A stretch of 54,775 nucleotides of DNA from an uncultured Eubacteriales bacterium. GTDB lineage: Bacteria > Bacillota > Clostridia > Oscillospirales > Oscillospiraceae. The position numbers were made by a program, and so were the translations under genes. The notes beneath the pieces were generated by a model, which was not told where the DNA came from, did no database searches, and saw nothing but the letters and a program-made list of their open reading frames with translations. The stretch is taken from NCBI GenBank assembly GCA_900321275.1, contig ONVI01000024.1, positions 1 to 54,775 on the forward strand, given 5' to 3'. Below are positions 16,368 through 24,112 of this stretch, piece after piece (the first letter of the stretch is position 1; every line of letters begins with the position of its first letter).

Positions 16368-18086
16368 ATGAAAAAACTGACCGCAATTCTATTGCTTCTG
16401 TGCATGCTTGTCCCGCTTGCGGCTGCGGCCTCTGCGGATAGCCCGCAAACCGCTGTGTACGGGGTGAGCGTCGCCGCCACCGGCTGTTCCTCGACGCCTG
16501 GGGCCGACGGCGCGCCGCGGCTGACTGTCTTTCTCGACGTCGAGAACAAAAGCGACGGGCCGCGCACCCTCCGTGCGGACAGCTGCCTGATCGGCCCGTG
16601 CGAGCTGCCGGCCAATCTCTCCTGCGCTCTCGAGGCGGGAGAACGGGCGGAGGCGATGCTGACGGTGCCGCTCACGCCGCTTTCGTATTTTGATCTCTCC
16701 GGCTTCCCGACAGACCTTCTGCGCCTGCGCCTCGCCGCATCCGCGCCCGGGGAAGAGGAGCGCCCCGGCGAATGGCTGCCTCTGCGGATCTCTGCGCTTC
16801 CGCCGATCCCGGAAAAGGAGCGCGGCGGGGCAGAGCTCTTCCGCCGCTTCGGCGCGAGGGTCACGACCCTGGGCGGCAACTGGGACGGGCGGGTGCTCAC
16901 CGCCTGGTTCCTGCTGGAGAACAACAACGACTTTCCGCTCCTGCTCACGGGGGGACTTACGGGCGCGGAGGCCTCCCCGCTCTGCGGCGGCAGCGTCCGG
17001 GGACACAGCAGCGCGGCCTTCCGCGTGGACGTGCCCGCCGACATTCGGCCTGTGGCGCGGATTTTCACCCTGAACTGCGCGCTCTCCGGCTGCGCCGACG
17101 GGGAGGACAAAGCGCCGGTGCCTATGGCCTCCTTTGAGGCCGCCTTCCATACCCGCGAGGCCCGGCCGGGCATGTGGACGATCATCCCCGACGGGGACTG
17201 CGAATACGAAAACGATCAGCAATACATCGCCCGTGTGGGCCTGCGGGATTTTCGCTACGAAGAATGCCTGCCGGGTCCGCAGGCCGAGACCGGGACCGCG
17301 CCCCTGCCGAAGCGGGAGAGCGGGCTTGTCAGTCTCGCCTGCTGCGGGGCGTACGAGGTGCTGGCGGGCCCGGAGACCCAGAACGGCACGCTGCTCCGCC
17401 TGCCCCTGACCCTGCGCAGCTTCACCGGGGAAGCGCTCTCTCTGCGCATCGCCCCGCCGCAGGAGGGGCTTGCCCTGCCCTGCCTGACGGCCTCACCGCT
17501 CATCTGTCCCGCAGACGGCAGCGCCTCGGCAGATTATCTCTTTGAGGCGGCCGGTCTCGCCTTTACCGGGCACGCCGGAGAGACGAACCTGAGTCACAGC
17601 TTCACGCTGCTGATCGGCCCCGAAAGCGATGCCGAGCGCCTCTATGGCGTATATCCGGCGGAGCGCTTCTGTACGCTGGCAGAGGCGATCAAGCCTGCCG
17701 GGGAAAGCCATTTCGAAGAGATCGCTTTGGACGGGCTGACGCTCCGTCTCCTGGGCCTCGACGTGTCCGACGGGCTTTCCCTCTGGCTGGAGGCAAAAAA
17801 CGCCGGGATCAGCGCACTGCCCTTCGGGAGTCAAAAGATGGAAGCCATGCTCAACAGCACGGTGATCGAACTTGTCAACAGCAGTCCGGAGATCCCGGCC
17901 GGGACGGATACGCTCGTCTTCCTGCGCGGCGCGGTGTTTTACAAAGACGGCGCGGCCGATCCCCTCGCCTTTCAGATGCCGCCGCTCACCGAGCTCAACA
18001 CCCTCAAGCTCAAGCTCGCGGAGGGGACGACGCTCACACTCATGTTCCGCCAGAACGGGGATGTGATGTTTGCAAACGTCGCGTAA
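16368..18086 (+). CDS. Large secreted protein of unknown function with repeated beta domains
   Basis: 572 residues. A signal peptide (about 1-24: MKK, a leucine-rich core, cleavage near ASADS) is followed by four or five modules that each contain a similar strand: VFLDVENKSDGPRTLRAD, WFLLENNNDFPLLLTGG and LWLEAKNAGISALPFGS, which suggests repeated Ig-like or DUF4352-like beta sandwiches. No catalytic motif, membrane anchor or sortase signal is visible. It starts 11 bp after glnN with no clear Shine-Dalgarno, so it may rely on read-through and coupling. An extracellular binding or scaffold role is a guess. Confidence 0.75.
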   Translation: MKKLTAILLLLCMLVPLAAAASADSPQTAVYGVSVAATGCSSTPGADGAPRLTVFLDVENKSDGPRTLRADSCLIGPCELPANLSCALEAGERAEAMLTVPLTPLSYFDLSGFPTDLLRLRLAASAPGEEERPGEWLPLRISALPPIPEKERGGAELFRRFGARVTTLGGNWDGRVLTAWFLLENNNDFPLLLTGGLTGAEASPLCGGSVRGHSSAAFRVDVPADIRPVARIFTLNCALSGCADGEDKAPVPMASFEAAFHTREARPGMWTIIPDGDCEYENDQQYIARVGLRDFRYEECLPGPQAETGTAPLPKRESGLVSLACCGAYEVLAGPETQNGTLLRLPLTLRSFTGEALSLRIAPPQEGLALPCLTASPLICPADGSASADYLFEAAGLAFTGHAGETNLSHSFTLLIGPESDAERLYGVYPAERFCTLAEAIKPAGESHFEEIALDGLTLRLLGLDVSDGLSLWLEAKNAGISALPFGSQKMEAMLNSTVIELVNSSPEIPAGTDTLVFLRGAVFYKDGAADPLAFQMPPLTELNTLKLKLAEGTTLTLMFRQNGDVMFANVA

Positions 18087-18097
18087 AAGAATCTCAG

Positions 18098-18147
18098 AAA
18101 AAGCAGCGCTTCGGGAATCTGCGCAGATTCCCGAAGCGCTGCTTTTT
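18098..18147. terminator. Bidirectional terminator between the secreted protein gene and sigG
   Basis: A perfect stem of about 20 bp (18101-18120 with 18125-18144) flanked by A and T runs lies between convergent stop codons; it is the strongest hairpin in this part of the window. Confidence 0.93.
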
Positions 18148-18148
18148 T

Positions 18149-18928
18149 TCATCCGTTTCCCAGCTCCTTTTTGATCTTGCGGATGGCGTTTTTTTCAAGG
18201 CGCGAGACCTGGGCCTGGGAGATGCCCACGGTTCTGGCCACCTCCATCTGGGTGCGCCCGTCGTAAAAGCGCAGAGCCAGGATGCGCTTCTCCCGCCCGT
18301 CGAGGCGGCTCACGGCCTCCTCCAGCGCGATTTTCTCCAGCCAGTGCTCGTCGGTGCTGCGGCTGTCGCCAATCTGATCCATGACGGTGGCATTCTCCCC
18401 GCCGTCGGAGTAGATGGGATCGTAGAGCGAGACCGGGTCGGTGATGGCCTCGAGGGCGAAGACCACCTCCTGCCGCGGGATTTCGAGGCTTTTGGCGATC
18501 TGCTCCACATCCGGCTCCCGCCCGGTCTCGGCGGTGAGTTTCTCCTTGGCCTGCAGTACCCGATAGGCCGTGTCCCGCATTGAGCGCGACACCCGCACCG
18601 CGCTGTGGTCCCGCAGAAACCGCCGCAGCTCCCCGGCAATCATGGGAACACCGTAGGTGGAGAACTGGACGTTCTGACCAAGGTCGAAGGCGTCAACGGC
18701 TTTGATGAGGCCGATGCAGCCGACCTGGAAGAGGTCGTCCATGCTCTCGCCCCGGCCGGTAAACTTCTGGATCACCGACAGCACAAGCCGGAGATTCCCT
18801 GCGATCAGCGCCTGCCGGGCCTCCCGATCCCCCGCCCGCGCCTTCTCCAACAGCGTCCGCGTCTCGGCGGCTTTCAGAACCGGCAGCTTCGCCGTGTTCA
18901 CCCCGCAGATCTCGACCTTTCCCTGCAT
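18149..18928 (-). CDS. sigG: RNA polymerase sporulation sigma factor SigG
   Basis: Late forespore sigma factor. The 259 residues open with the SigG-specific KVEICGVNTAKLPVL segment, then region 2 (DLFQVGCIGLIKAVDAFD, FSTYGVPMIAGELRRFLRD), region 3, and region 4 with the helix-turn-helix MEVARTVGISQAQVSRLEK. It reads toward the glnN unit and ends at a shared terminator. AAAGGAG lies upstream of the ATG. Upstream are a sigma-F-type promoter and a perfect inverted repeat, listed separately. The absence of spoIIGA and sigE beside it differs from the Bacillus order. Confidence 0.96.
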   Translation of the reverse strand: MQGKVEICGVNTAKLPVLKAAETRTLLEKARAGDREARQALIAGNLRLVLSVIQKFTGRGESMDDLFQVGCIGLIKAVDAFDLGQNVQFSTYGVPMIAGELRRFLRDHSAVRVSRSMRDTAYRVLQAKEKLTAETGREPDVEQIAKSLEIPRQEVVFALEAITDPVSLYDPIYSDGGENATVMDQIGDSRSTDEHWLEKIALEEAVSRLDGREKRILALRFYDGRTQMEVARTVGISQAQVSRLEKNAIRKIKKELGNG

Positions 18929-18933
18929 AAGAA

Positions 18934-18962
18934 AACTCCACTCCTTTTCTGAGAGTGGAGTT
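18934..18962 (-). promoter_or_regulatory. Inverted repeat overlapping the sigG ribosome site
   Basis: A perfect 10-bp inverted repeat (18934-18943 with 18953-18962) is followed on the minus strand by TTTTCTT and the ATG. Its 3' arm and loop contain the AGGAG ribosome site. If transcription starts upstream of 18962, the stem would mask this site or terminate; from the sigma-F start near 18955 the 5' arm is mostly lost and the site would be free. Confidence 0.6.
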
Positions 18963-18991
18963 ATTATTTCCCGCCCCGGGAAATTTCATGC
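18962..18991 (-). promoter_or_regulatory. Sigma-F-type promoter of sigG
   Basis: On the minus strand GCATG (18987-18991) fits the sigma-F -35 GYATA at 4 of 5. After a 15-bp spacer, GGAAATAATA (18962-18971) fits the extended -10 GGnnAnAHTR fully. SigG genes are known to be transcribed by sigma-F early in the forespore. Confidence 0.65.
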
Positions 18992-19111
18992 AGGGGGAAA
19001 GACACGTCCTTCAGCACGCATTTGTATAACGTACTGTCATTTCCTGCAAAAACTATAGTCAAACAAGATGTTTCATGTTATATTAAGCAAAACAGAATGG
19101 AGGTCGTTTGC

Positions 19112-20119
19112 ATGTCTATGTGGTTATGCCGTGCCGGGCGATACGGAGAATTTGAAAACAGATTTCTTGAGGATGGACGTATTTACTGCACATGGGACAA
19201 TCTTGATAGGCCTATTTCGTCCTTCTCAAAAAAGCAGGAATTACAGCAATACTTTGTTGAGCGTGATTCCAGCGTAAAGACAAAGACAGCGATGAACTGG
19301 GCGAGTCAGGTTTGGCCATTCGGAAACGAAATGAAAAAGAGCGAAATCGTTGTTCTTCCGAGTAAGATCAAATCAGTAGACCATTTTGGGAGAATAACTG
19401 GTGACTATATTTATGATGAGACGGCTGCCGAGCCATTCTGTCACTACCACACAGTTGATTGGTATGCTGTAAATATCCCTCGCACAGCCTTCGATCAGGA
19501 CATTCTGTATTCTTTCGGCGCTTTTATGACGATCTGCCGCATTAAACAAGAAGAGCGAATCAAAGCGCAGATAAAAGCATTGCAACATGTGCCTGCGCAG
19601 TCAAATGTAATAGAAGCGTCTTCGATGATTACAGAAAGAGATATTGAGCTGGACGCTTTAAGTGACATTACTAATTTGATTATTCAGAAAGCCAAAGGAC
19701 ATGGATTGGCGCAGATTGTGGATGCTATTCTGCGCGCAAAAGGCTTTAGTACATTCATGAGTCCTCCCGGTCCCGATAAGGGCGTTGATATTTTGGCGTC
19801 CGGCGGTGTTCTGGGGTTTGGAAATCCAAAAATCTGTGTCCAGGTAAAATCCACCGACGCACCTGTTGATCGAATTGTGCTGGATCAGCTTGGAGGTGTA
19901 ATGAAAAATTTTAACGCCGATTATGGACTGTTGGTGTCTTGGAGCGGCTTCAAAAACTCTGTGATCAACGAAACCGCAAAACAGTTTTTTAATATTCGTC
20001 TTTGGACACATAAAGAAGTCATTCACGAGTTTCTCAACCATTATGATCAACTTGACGATGAAATAAAAGAAATGATTCCATTGAAACGAATCTGGGTTGT
20101 AAACCAAATGGAAGAATAA
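19112..20119 (+). CDS. EVE-Mrr modification-dependent (type IV-like) restriction endonuclease
   Basis: 335 residues in two parts. Residues 1 to about 150 look like an EVE/PUA-type modified-base reader: it opens MWLCRAGRYGEFENRFLEDG, resembling the WLVRAGRxGE start of such domains, and has VVLPSK, GRITGDYIYD and AFDQDILYSFGAFMTICRI. Residues about 195-320 are an Mrr-like PD-(D/E)xK nuclease: a helix GHGLAQIVDAILRAKGF, then GPDKGVDILAS and CVQVKS, giving the D...QxK catalytic pattern. The ATG at 19112 has GGAGG 8 nt before it. Codon and base use is clearly more AT-rich than its neighbours, as for acquired defence genes. It lies next to an AbiE pair. Function inferred from domains only. Confidence 0.82.
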   Translation: MSMWLCRAGRYGEFENRFLEDGRIYCTWDNLDRPISSFSKKQELQQYFVERDSSVKTKTAMNWASQVWPFGNEMKKSEIVVLPSKIKSVDHFGRITGDYIYDETAAEPFCHYHTVDWYAVNIPRTAFDQDILYSFGAFMTICRIKQEERIKAQIKALQHVPAQSNVIEASSMITERDIELDALSDITNLIIQKAKGHGLAQIVDAILRAKGFSTFMSPPGPDKGVDILASGGVLGFGNPKICVQVKSTDAPVDRIVLDQLGGVMKNFNADYGLLVSWSGFKNSVINETAKQFFNIRLWTHKEVIHEFLNHYDQLDDEIKEMIPLKRIWVVNQMEE

Positions 20120-20148
20120 ATTGGTACACTAATCACGCCCGGAAAAAA

Positions 20149-20194
20149 GACCCGGGATCAGATTCACCGTTTTGGCGGTGCTGATTCCGGGCTC
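20149..20194. terminator. Terminator between the Mrr-like gene and abiEii
   Basis: A long imperfect stem (GACCCGG ... CCGGGCTC, with ATTCACCG pairing with CGGTG inside and a TTTT loop) lies between convergent genes. On the minus strand it is followed by TCTTTTTTCC, so it is a good terminator for abiE and may also serve the plus strand. Confidence 0.8.
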
Positions 20195-20201
20195 GTTATT
20201 G

Positions 20202-21065
20202 CTATACACCAGTCAGATTCTCTGTAATCTGATCAAAGAAATCCTGACTCCACACAGCAAGCTTGTTTGAATTCTTGATAAACGGCAGGACGTCCTGCTT
20301 AGCCTGATCGTAGTCGATTGCTGCAAAACGAGCGCGGAGCAGGCCTTTCAACTGGTCAATATCCAACGGTGCCTCCGTTTCAAGAAATTCGGACTGCCGG
20401 AGACGTGCTTCCAGATGCTGCAGATTGACCGGCGTATTCATGGAAAGATAGAACACATAGTCATAGAGATCGCGGCCCTTGATGCGATTTTTCCATGCCC
20501 GGCAGAGAACGGCATGTGCCTTTCCGGCAAAAAGAGAGGGCTGATCATACAGGCAAATTTCATAAGGGCTGGGCAGCAACCGATATCTATGCTCAAAGCC
20601 GGCAAAGGGTGGCGGATTTGTGTCGATTTCAAACTTGACCTTGATCAGCTCGTTCGGCGTGATGGATCGTGCAAGCCGATCATCCGCATAGAACAGAAGG
20701 ATGTGCTCCTTCGTGTTTCCTTTCAGAAAGGCGGATTGGACGGCAGAATCCACCGTCTTTTCCTGTTCCTCCACCTTGAAATTGAGACCGTAGGAGCGGA
20801 TTTCCTTTTCCAGCGCAGGCAGATATTTGCCAAGATCAAAGCTCTCAGGAGCCATTAGGGAAAAGTCCAAATCTTCGGAGAAGCGATCCAGCCCATAGAA
20901 GATCCGCAGCGCCGTTCCGCCATAAAAGGCCGCGTGCTTAAAGAATCCTGCACGGCTCAGTCCGCACAATACGATTTTCTGAATGATCTCCTTGATTGCG
21001 TTTTTCTTGTCGGTCGAAGTCTGCGGTTCGTAAGAGCGCAGCATCTGCTCAAGTACCTGTTGCAC
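20202..21065 (-). CDS. abiEii: AbiEii-type nucleotidyltransferase toxin
   Basis: Toxin of the type IV AbiE toxin-antitoxin / abortive infection system; members are nucleotidyltransferases acting on tRNA or other nucleotides. The 287 residues carry the NTase motif AAFYGGTALRIFYGLDRFSEDLDF (GG(T)...DxD-type, split here only by family spacing), then LIKVKFEID and RIKGRDLYDYVFYL, conserved family blocks. The start is GTG at 21065 with AAAGGAG 7 nt upstream, overlapping the end of abiEi by 17 bp. The frame continues upstream to 21254 but that part is the shadow of abiEi. AT-richer than the surrounding core genes. Confidence 0.88.
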   Translation of the reverse strand: MQQVLEQMLRSYEPQTSTDKKNAIKEIIQKIVLCGLSRAGFFKHAAFYGGTALRIFYGLDRFSEDLDFSLMAPESFDLGKYLPALEKEIRSYGLNFKVEEQEKTVDSAVQSAFLKGNTKEHILLFYADDRLARSITPNELIKVKFEIDTNPPPFAGFEHRYRLLPSPYEICLYDQPSLFAGKAHAVLCRAWKNRIKGRDLYDYVFYLSMNTPVNLQHLEARLRQSEFLETEAPLDIDQLKGLLRARFAAIDYDQAKQDVLPFIKNSNKLAVWSQDFFDQITENLTGV

Positions 21066-21651
21066 GTCGGATCTCCTTTCTGATCCAGGATCGAAGCAGC
21101 TTATGATTCTTTGTCTGGTACAGCGCCGCAAGCTGCTCCATTTCTGCGAGGTCGAGCTCCAGGAACGCCTGTCGGTCGATTCGCAGGTTTTCAAACAGCA
21201 GTTGTTCCAGTTCCGAGCGATTTGCACAGGGCGAAAGCTTATACAGCTCATCACAGACTGCTTTTTCCGGTGTGGCCAAGCGATAGCTGTATCCGTTTTC
21301 GATCAGCAGCAGGATGCCGTAGGAAAATGCCTCATATGGTATATCACGATAGCTGAAAAATCCGAACGGCGTTTCAAACTGCTTAGCCCGCTTTTTATCA
21401 AAAGTTGCAGAAGTAAATTGATGGACTGCCTCCGGAATCAAGCCGTGTTGGGCAAGAGCATATTCAAAAGACAGATAGGACGGACCATAGATGCTCGCTG
21501 CAAGAAGGTGTCCTGGAGTATGTGGATCGGTCTCATACAACCCGCGCACAACGCGGGTCAGCTCACCGCTCTTCACCATTCGCTCAATCTTCTTTGCCGG
21601 GTTGGCGTAGCTTCTCAGTTCGTCTATCAAGACAAGATGAGTTTTTAACAT
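21049..21651 (-). CDS. abiEi: AbiEi-type antitoxin, transcriptional autoregulator
   Basis: Antitoxin and repressor of the AbiE pair. 200 residues: an N-terminal winged-helix region (ERMVKSGELTRVVRGLYE), then the conserved block IYGPSYLSFEYALAQHGLIPE and a C-terminal domain with ATPEKAVCDELYKL. In this family the N-terminal domain binds inverted repeats in its own promoter and the C-terminal domain gives antitoxicity. The start at 21651 has GGTGGTG just upstream; a longer frame to 21699 runs through the operator. An operator-like palindrome overlaps the promoter. First gene of abiEi-abiEii. Confidence 0.9.
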   Translation of the reverse strand: MLKTHLVLIDELRSYANPAKKIERMVKSGELTRVVRGLYETDPHTPGHLLAASIYGPSYLSFEYALAQHGLIPEAVHQFTSATFDKKRAKQFETPFGFFSYRDIPYEAFSYGILLLIENGYSYRLATPEKAVCDELYKLSPCANRSELEQLLFENLRIDRQAFLELDLAEMEQLAALYQTKNHKLLRSWIRKEIRRATGT

Positions 21652-21663
21652 ATTTTCACCACC

Positions 21664-21699
21664 AATTGTAATGTTACTACAATTATTGGAGAAAATCAA
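21664..21699 (-). promoter_or_regulatory. abiE promoter with overlapping operator palindrome
   Basis: On the minus strand TTGATT (21694-21699), 17 bp, then TAACAT (21671-21676). A perfect palindrome, AATTGTA (21664-21670) and TACAATT (21678-21684), spans the -10 box, as expected for AbiEi autorepression. Confidence 0.72.
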
Positions 21700-21747
21700 G
21701 CAAATTATTCCGAGCTAGTTTAAAATTTGGAGATCGGCTTCCCACAA

Positions 21748-21929
21748 CTGCTCATACAACTCTCATACAAATTTGAAGATGAATTGTTTGTATGAGCAGT
21801 GGTAGTACATTAACGCACACGCAATGCATTGCCAACGCACGCTGCGTGTTGAACTTGCGCGTTGCGGTGTTGGCGGCTGACAGCTGATTTTTACTGTATT
21901 CTATTTCACTGAATTAGAATTCAGTAAAA
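21748..21929. repeat. Palindrome-rich non-coding region
   Basis: The 433-bp gap between abiEi and the MFS gene has no convincing ORF. It contains a 12-bp inverted repeat CTGCTCATACAA/TTGTATGAGCAG (21748-21759, 21788-21799), the palindrome ACTGAATTAGAATTCAGT (21908-21925) nested in TTTTACTG/CAGTAAAA (21889-21929), and several GCGTTG/CAACGC repeats at 21830-21875. This might be the scar of a mobile element end or an att region. Confidence 0.5.
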
Positions 21930-22084
21930 TAATGGTTTCAGCGATTCGGCGAAACAGTCAAAAGCGATGAAACCAGTATGTGCAATTCTTGCACGAACTG
22001 ATTTTCTCTGATTCTTTGGTGTAGCTCCGCCCCGACATGTGTTGGAATGTCACTCCGATTGACCTCAATCCCGAAAATCCGCTG

Positions 22085-23302
22085 TCAGGATGTGCGCAGG
22101 GATTTATTCAGCGTTTCCCTGGAAAAAACGTGGCATAGCACAGCACCGAAAACAGCGATAAGCGTGCCGATCAGAAGAACGGAGCGAACCGGGAGCGCGT
22201 CATACAGATGCCCGCCAATCGAGCTCGACAAAACATTGCCGATCGTGACCATACCGAAAGCCAAAGCCTGCCCCTTGGCGGAATCCTTTCGATCGATATT
22301 CAGAATGACATACTGAACCATGGCCGGCGTTATCATGGCAAACGAAACGATCTGCAGCGTTTCGGCAGCATACAGCGCGCCCATGCGGGGAGCAAGCGCG
22401 ATCGCCAGGGACTTGAGCGCAAACATGGACGAAGCAAAGCGAACGGTGGAAGCGCATTTGAACCAGCGCAGAAGCCGGTCGTACAGGAACATCATCGGGA
22501 TTTCCACAAATGCGGTAAATCCGCTGAGCAGTCCCATATCGGAGGTATCTCCACCGACATTGCGCACAACGTTTATCATATAGTTGTTAACGAGATTATG
22601 GGAGACAAAGAGGCAGGCGATGCCCGCCAAAAGGCCAAAGAAACGCCGGTTTTCATGAAAAAACTGTGAGAAATCGCTGGCAGCCGCGGCCGCTGAATGA
22701 CTGTCGGCAGAGCCGCCGGATGCCCTGCGGATGCTCAGGCAAAGCAGCAGAAGCGCCGCTGCCTGCAGGGCGATGCAGCAAAGAAAAACTGTCGGCAGAA
22801 TATGTGTACCGATCTCCTCCAGCCATTTCCCGAGCAGAACGGAGAACGGCGCAAAAGCAATGGAGCCTGTCCCACGGGCAGCGCCGTAGTTGATATGACC
22901 GACCCGGCCGCTCAGATCCACGCTGATCTCCGTATTCATCGGATTCAGCGTAATCTCAATGCCGATGAGAAGGCAGTTGAGGACTGCGACTGCCGCGCTT
23001 TTGCCCGGTATCTCCCTGAGAAAAAAGACAAGCGCGACCTGCAGGATCAGCAGAAGCCACTGGCAGCGATAGGCCGTGATCTTCTCATAACGGTCTATCA
23101 GATTCGCCAGGATCTGAGGAAAAAGGAATCCCAGAATATATCCGGCCGCAAGAATCCGGCCGAGCTGTGTGTTGCTGTAACCGCGCGCCTGAAGATAAAC
23201 CGCGGCATAGCTCACAATCCCGCAGAAGCCGATCCAGTACAAACCCTGGATCAGCGCATATTCCATATTTACAATACGAATCAGACTGCGTTTGTTTTGC
23301 AT
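22085..23302 (-). CDS. Major facilitator superfamily transporter
   Basis: 405 residues with about 12 hydrophobic helices, related to the MFS_1-like/LacY-type branch: YWIGFCGIVSYAAVYLQARGYSNTQLG in helix 1 and loop, LDRF-like LIDRYEK between helices 2 and 3, LPMFLYDRLLRWFK-type motif A in the second half. The central loop is rich in Ser/Ala. The substrate cannot be told; drug or sugar efflux are both possible. GAGTGGTG precedes the ATG at 23302; GTG at 23314 is an alternative. The last codons fall in a copy of the GATTTATTCAGCGTTTCC repeat, so the C-terminus may have been replaced by an insertion. AT-richer than the liv genes next to it. Confidence 0.82.
   Translation of the reverse strand: MQNKRSLIRIVNMEYALIQGLYWIGFCGIVSYAAVYLQARGYSNTQLGRILAAGYILGFLFPQILANLIDRYEKITAYRCQWLLLILQVALVFFLREIPGKSAAVAVLNCLLIGIEITLNPMNTEISVDLSGRVGHINYGAARGTGSIAFAPFSVLLGKWLEEIGTHILPTVFLCCIALQAAALLLLCLSIRRASGGSADSHSAAAAASDFSQFFHENRRFFGLLAGIACLFVSHNLVNNYMINVVRNVGGDTSDMGLLSGFTAFVEIPMMFLYDRLLRWFKCASTVRFASSMFALKSLAIALAPRMGALYAAETLQIVSFAMITPAMVQYVILNIDRKDSAKGQALAFGMVTIGNVLSSSIGGHLYDALPVRSVLLIGTLIAVFGAVLCHVFSRETLNKSLRTS
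22101..22118 (-). repeat. Copy of the 18-nt dispersed motif inside the MFS C-terminus
   Basis: GATTTATTCAGCGTTTCC is the exact reverse complement of 37375-37392 and resembles the palindrome at 11787-11834. Here it encodes the last residues of the transporter. Confidence 0.7.
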
Positions 23303-23345
23303 CGGATGCACCACTCAGAATTGTTATTATATAGGGATAGTATAA

Positions 23346-23388
23346 GAAAAAAACAGCCCGGACTGGATATTTTCCGCGATCCGGGCTG
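23346..23388 (-). terminator. liv operon terminator
   Basis: CAGCCCGGA (23354-23362) pairs with TCCGGGCTG (23380-23388); on the minus strand it is followed by TTTTTTTCTT. It lies directly after livF and upstream of the MFS gene. Confidence 0.9.
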
Positions 23389-23407
23389 CTTTATCGTTTT
23401 TGTTCTC

Positions 23408-24112
23408 TCACCCGCCGAGGTAGGCTTTCTGCACCTCTTCGCTGGCGGCGAGCTCCTTGCCCGTGCCGCTGAGGGTGATGCGCCCGGTCTCCATGACGTA
23501 GGCGCGGTCGGCGATGGAGAGGGCCATCTCGGCGTTCTGCTCCACCAGAAGGATGGTGGTGCCCGCCTTGTGCAGGGCGGAGATGATGTCGAAGACCTGC
23601 TCCACCAGAATCGGCGCGAGACCCATCGACGGCTCGTCCAGCATCAGGAGCTTGGGCTTGGACATGAGCGCCCTGCCCATGGCCAGCATCTGCTGCTCGC
23701 CGCCGGAGAGGGTGCCCGCGATCTGTTTGCGGCGCTCCTTGAGGCGGGGGAACTGCTCGAACACGCGCTCCTTGTCGGCGTCGATGTTCGTGCCCTTTGC
23801 GGTGAAGGCGCCCATGTCCAGGTTTTCCTCCACGGTCATGGCGGTGAAGATGCGCCGCCCCTCGGGGACGTGGGCGATGCCGAGCTCCACGATCTTGTGG
23901 GGCGCGGTGGAGGCGATGGATCTGTCCATGAACTCGACGGCGCCGCCGCGGCTGCGCATGAGGCCGGAGACGGTCTTGAGCGTGGTGGACTTGCCCGCGC
24001 CGTTTGCGCCGATGAGGGTGACGATCTCGCCCTCGCTGACCTCAAAGCTCACGCCCTTGACGGCGTGGATGGGGCCGTAGTAGACATTCAGGTTTTCCGC
24101 CTTGAGCATCAT
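23408..24112 (-). CDS. livF: Branched-chain amino acid ABC transporter ATPase LivF
   Basis: One of the two cytoplasmic ATPases of the Leu/Ile/Val importer. 234 residues with Walker A GANGAGKST, Q-loop region, signature LSGGEQQMLAMGRAL, Walker B LLMLDEPSMGL and the H-loop replaced by the LivF-type LLVEQN. The length is as expected. It overlaps livG by 4 bp and ends at the operon terminator. Confidence 0.96.
   Translation of the reverse strand: MMLKAENLNVYYGPIHAVKGVSFEVSEGEIVTLIGANGAGKSTTLKTVSGLMRSRGGAVEFMDRSIASTAPHKIVELGIAHVPEGRRIFTAMTVEENLDMGAFTAKGTNIDADKERVFEQFPRLKERRKQIAGTLSGGEQQMLAMGRALMSKPKLLMLDEPSMGLAPILVEQVFDIISALHKAGTTILLVEQNAEMALSIADRAYVMETGRITLSGTGKELAASEEVQKAYLGG

Noticed and set aside
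21066-21254. N-terminal extension of abiEii
   Set aside because: The frame is open upstream, but this part is the shadow of abiEi, and GTG at 21065 has a good ribosome site and correct overlap.
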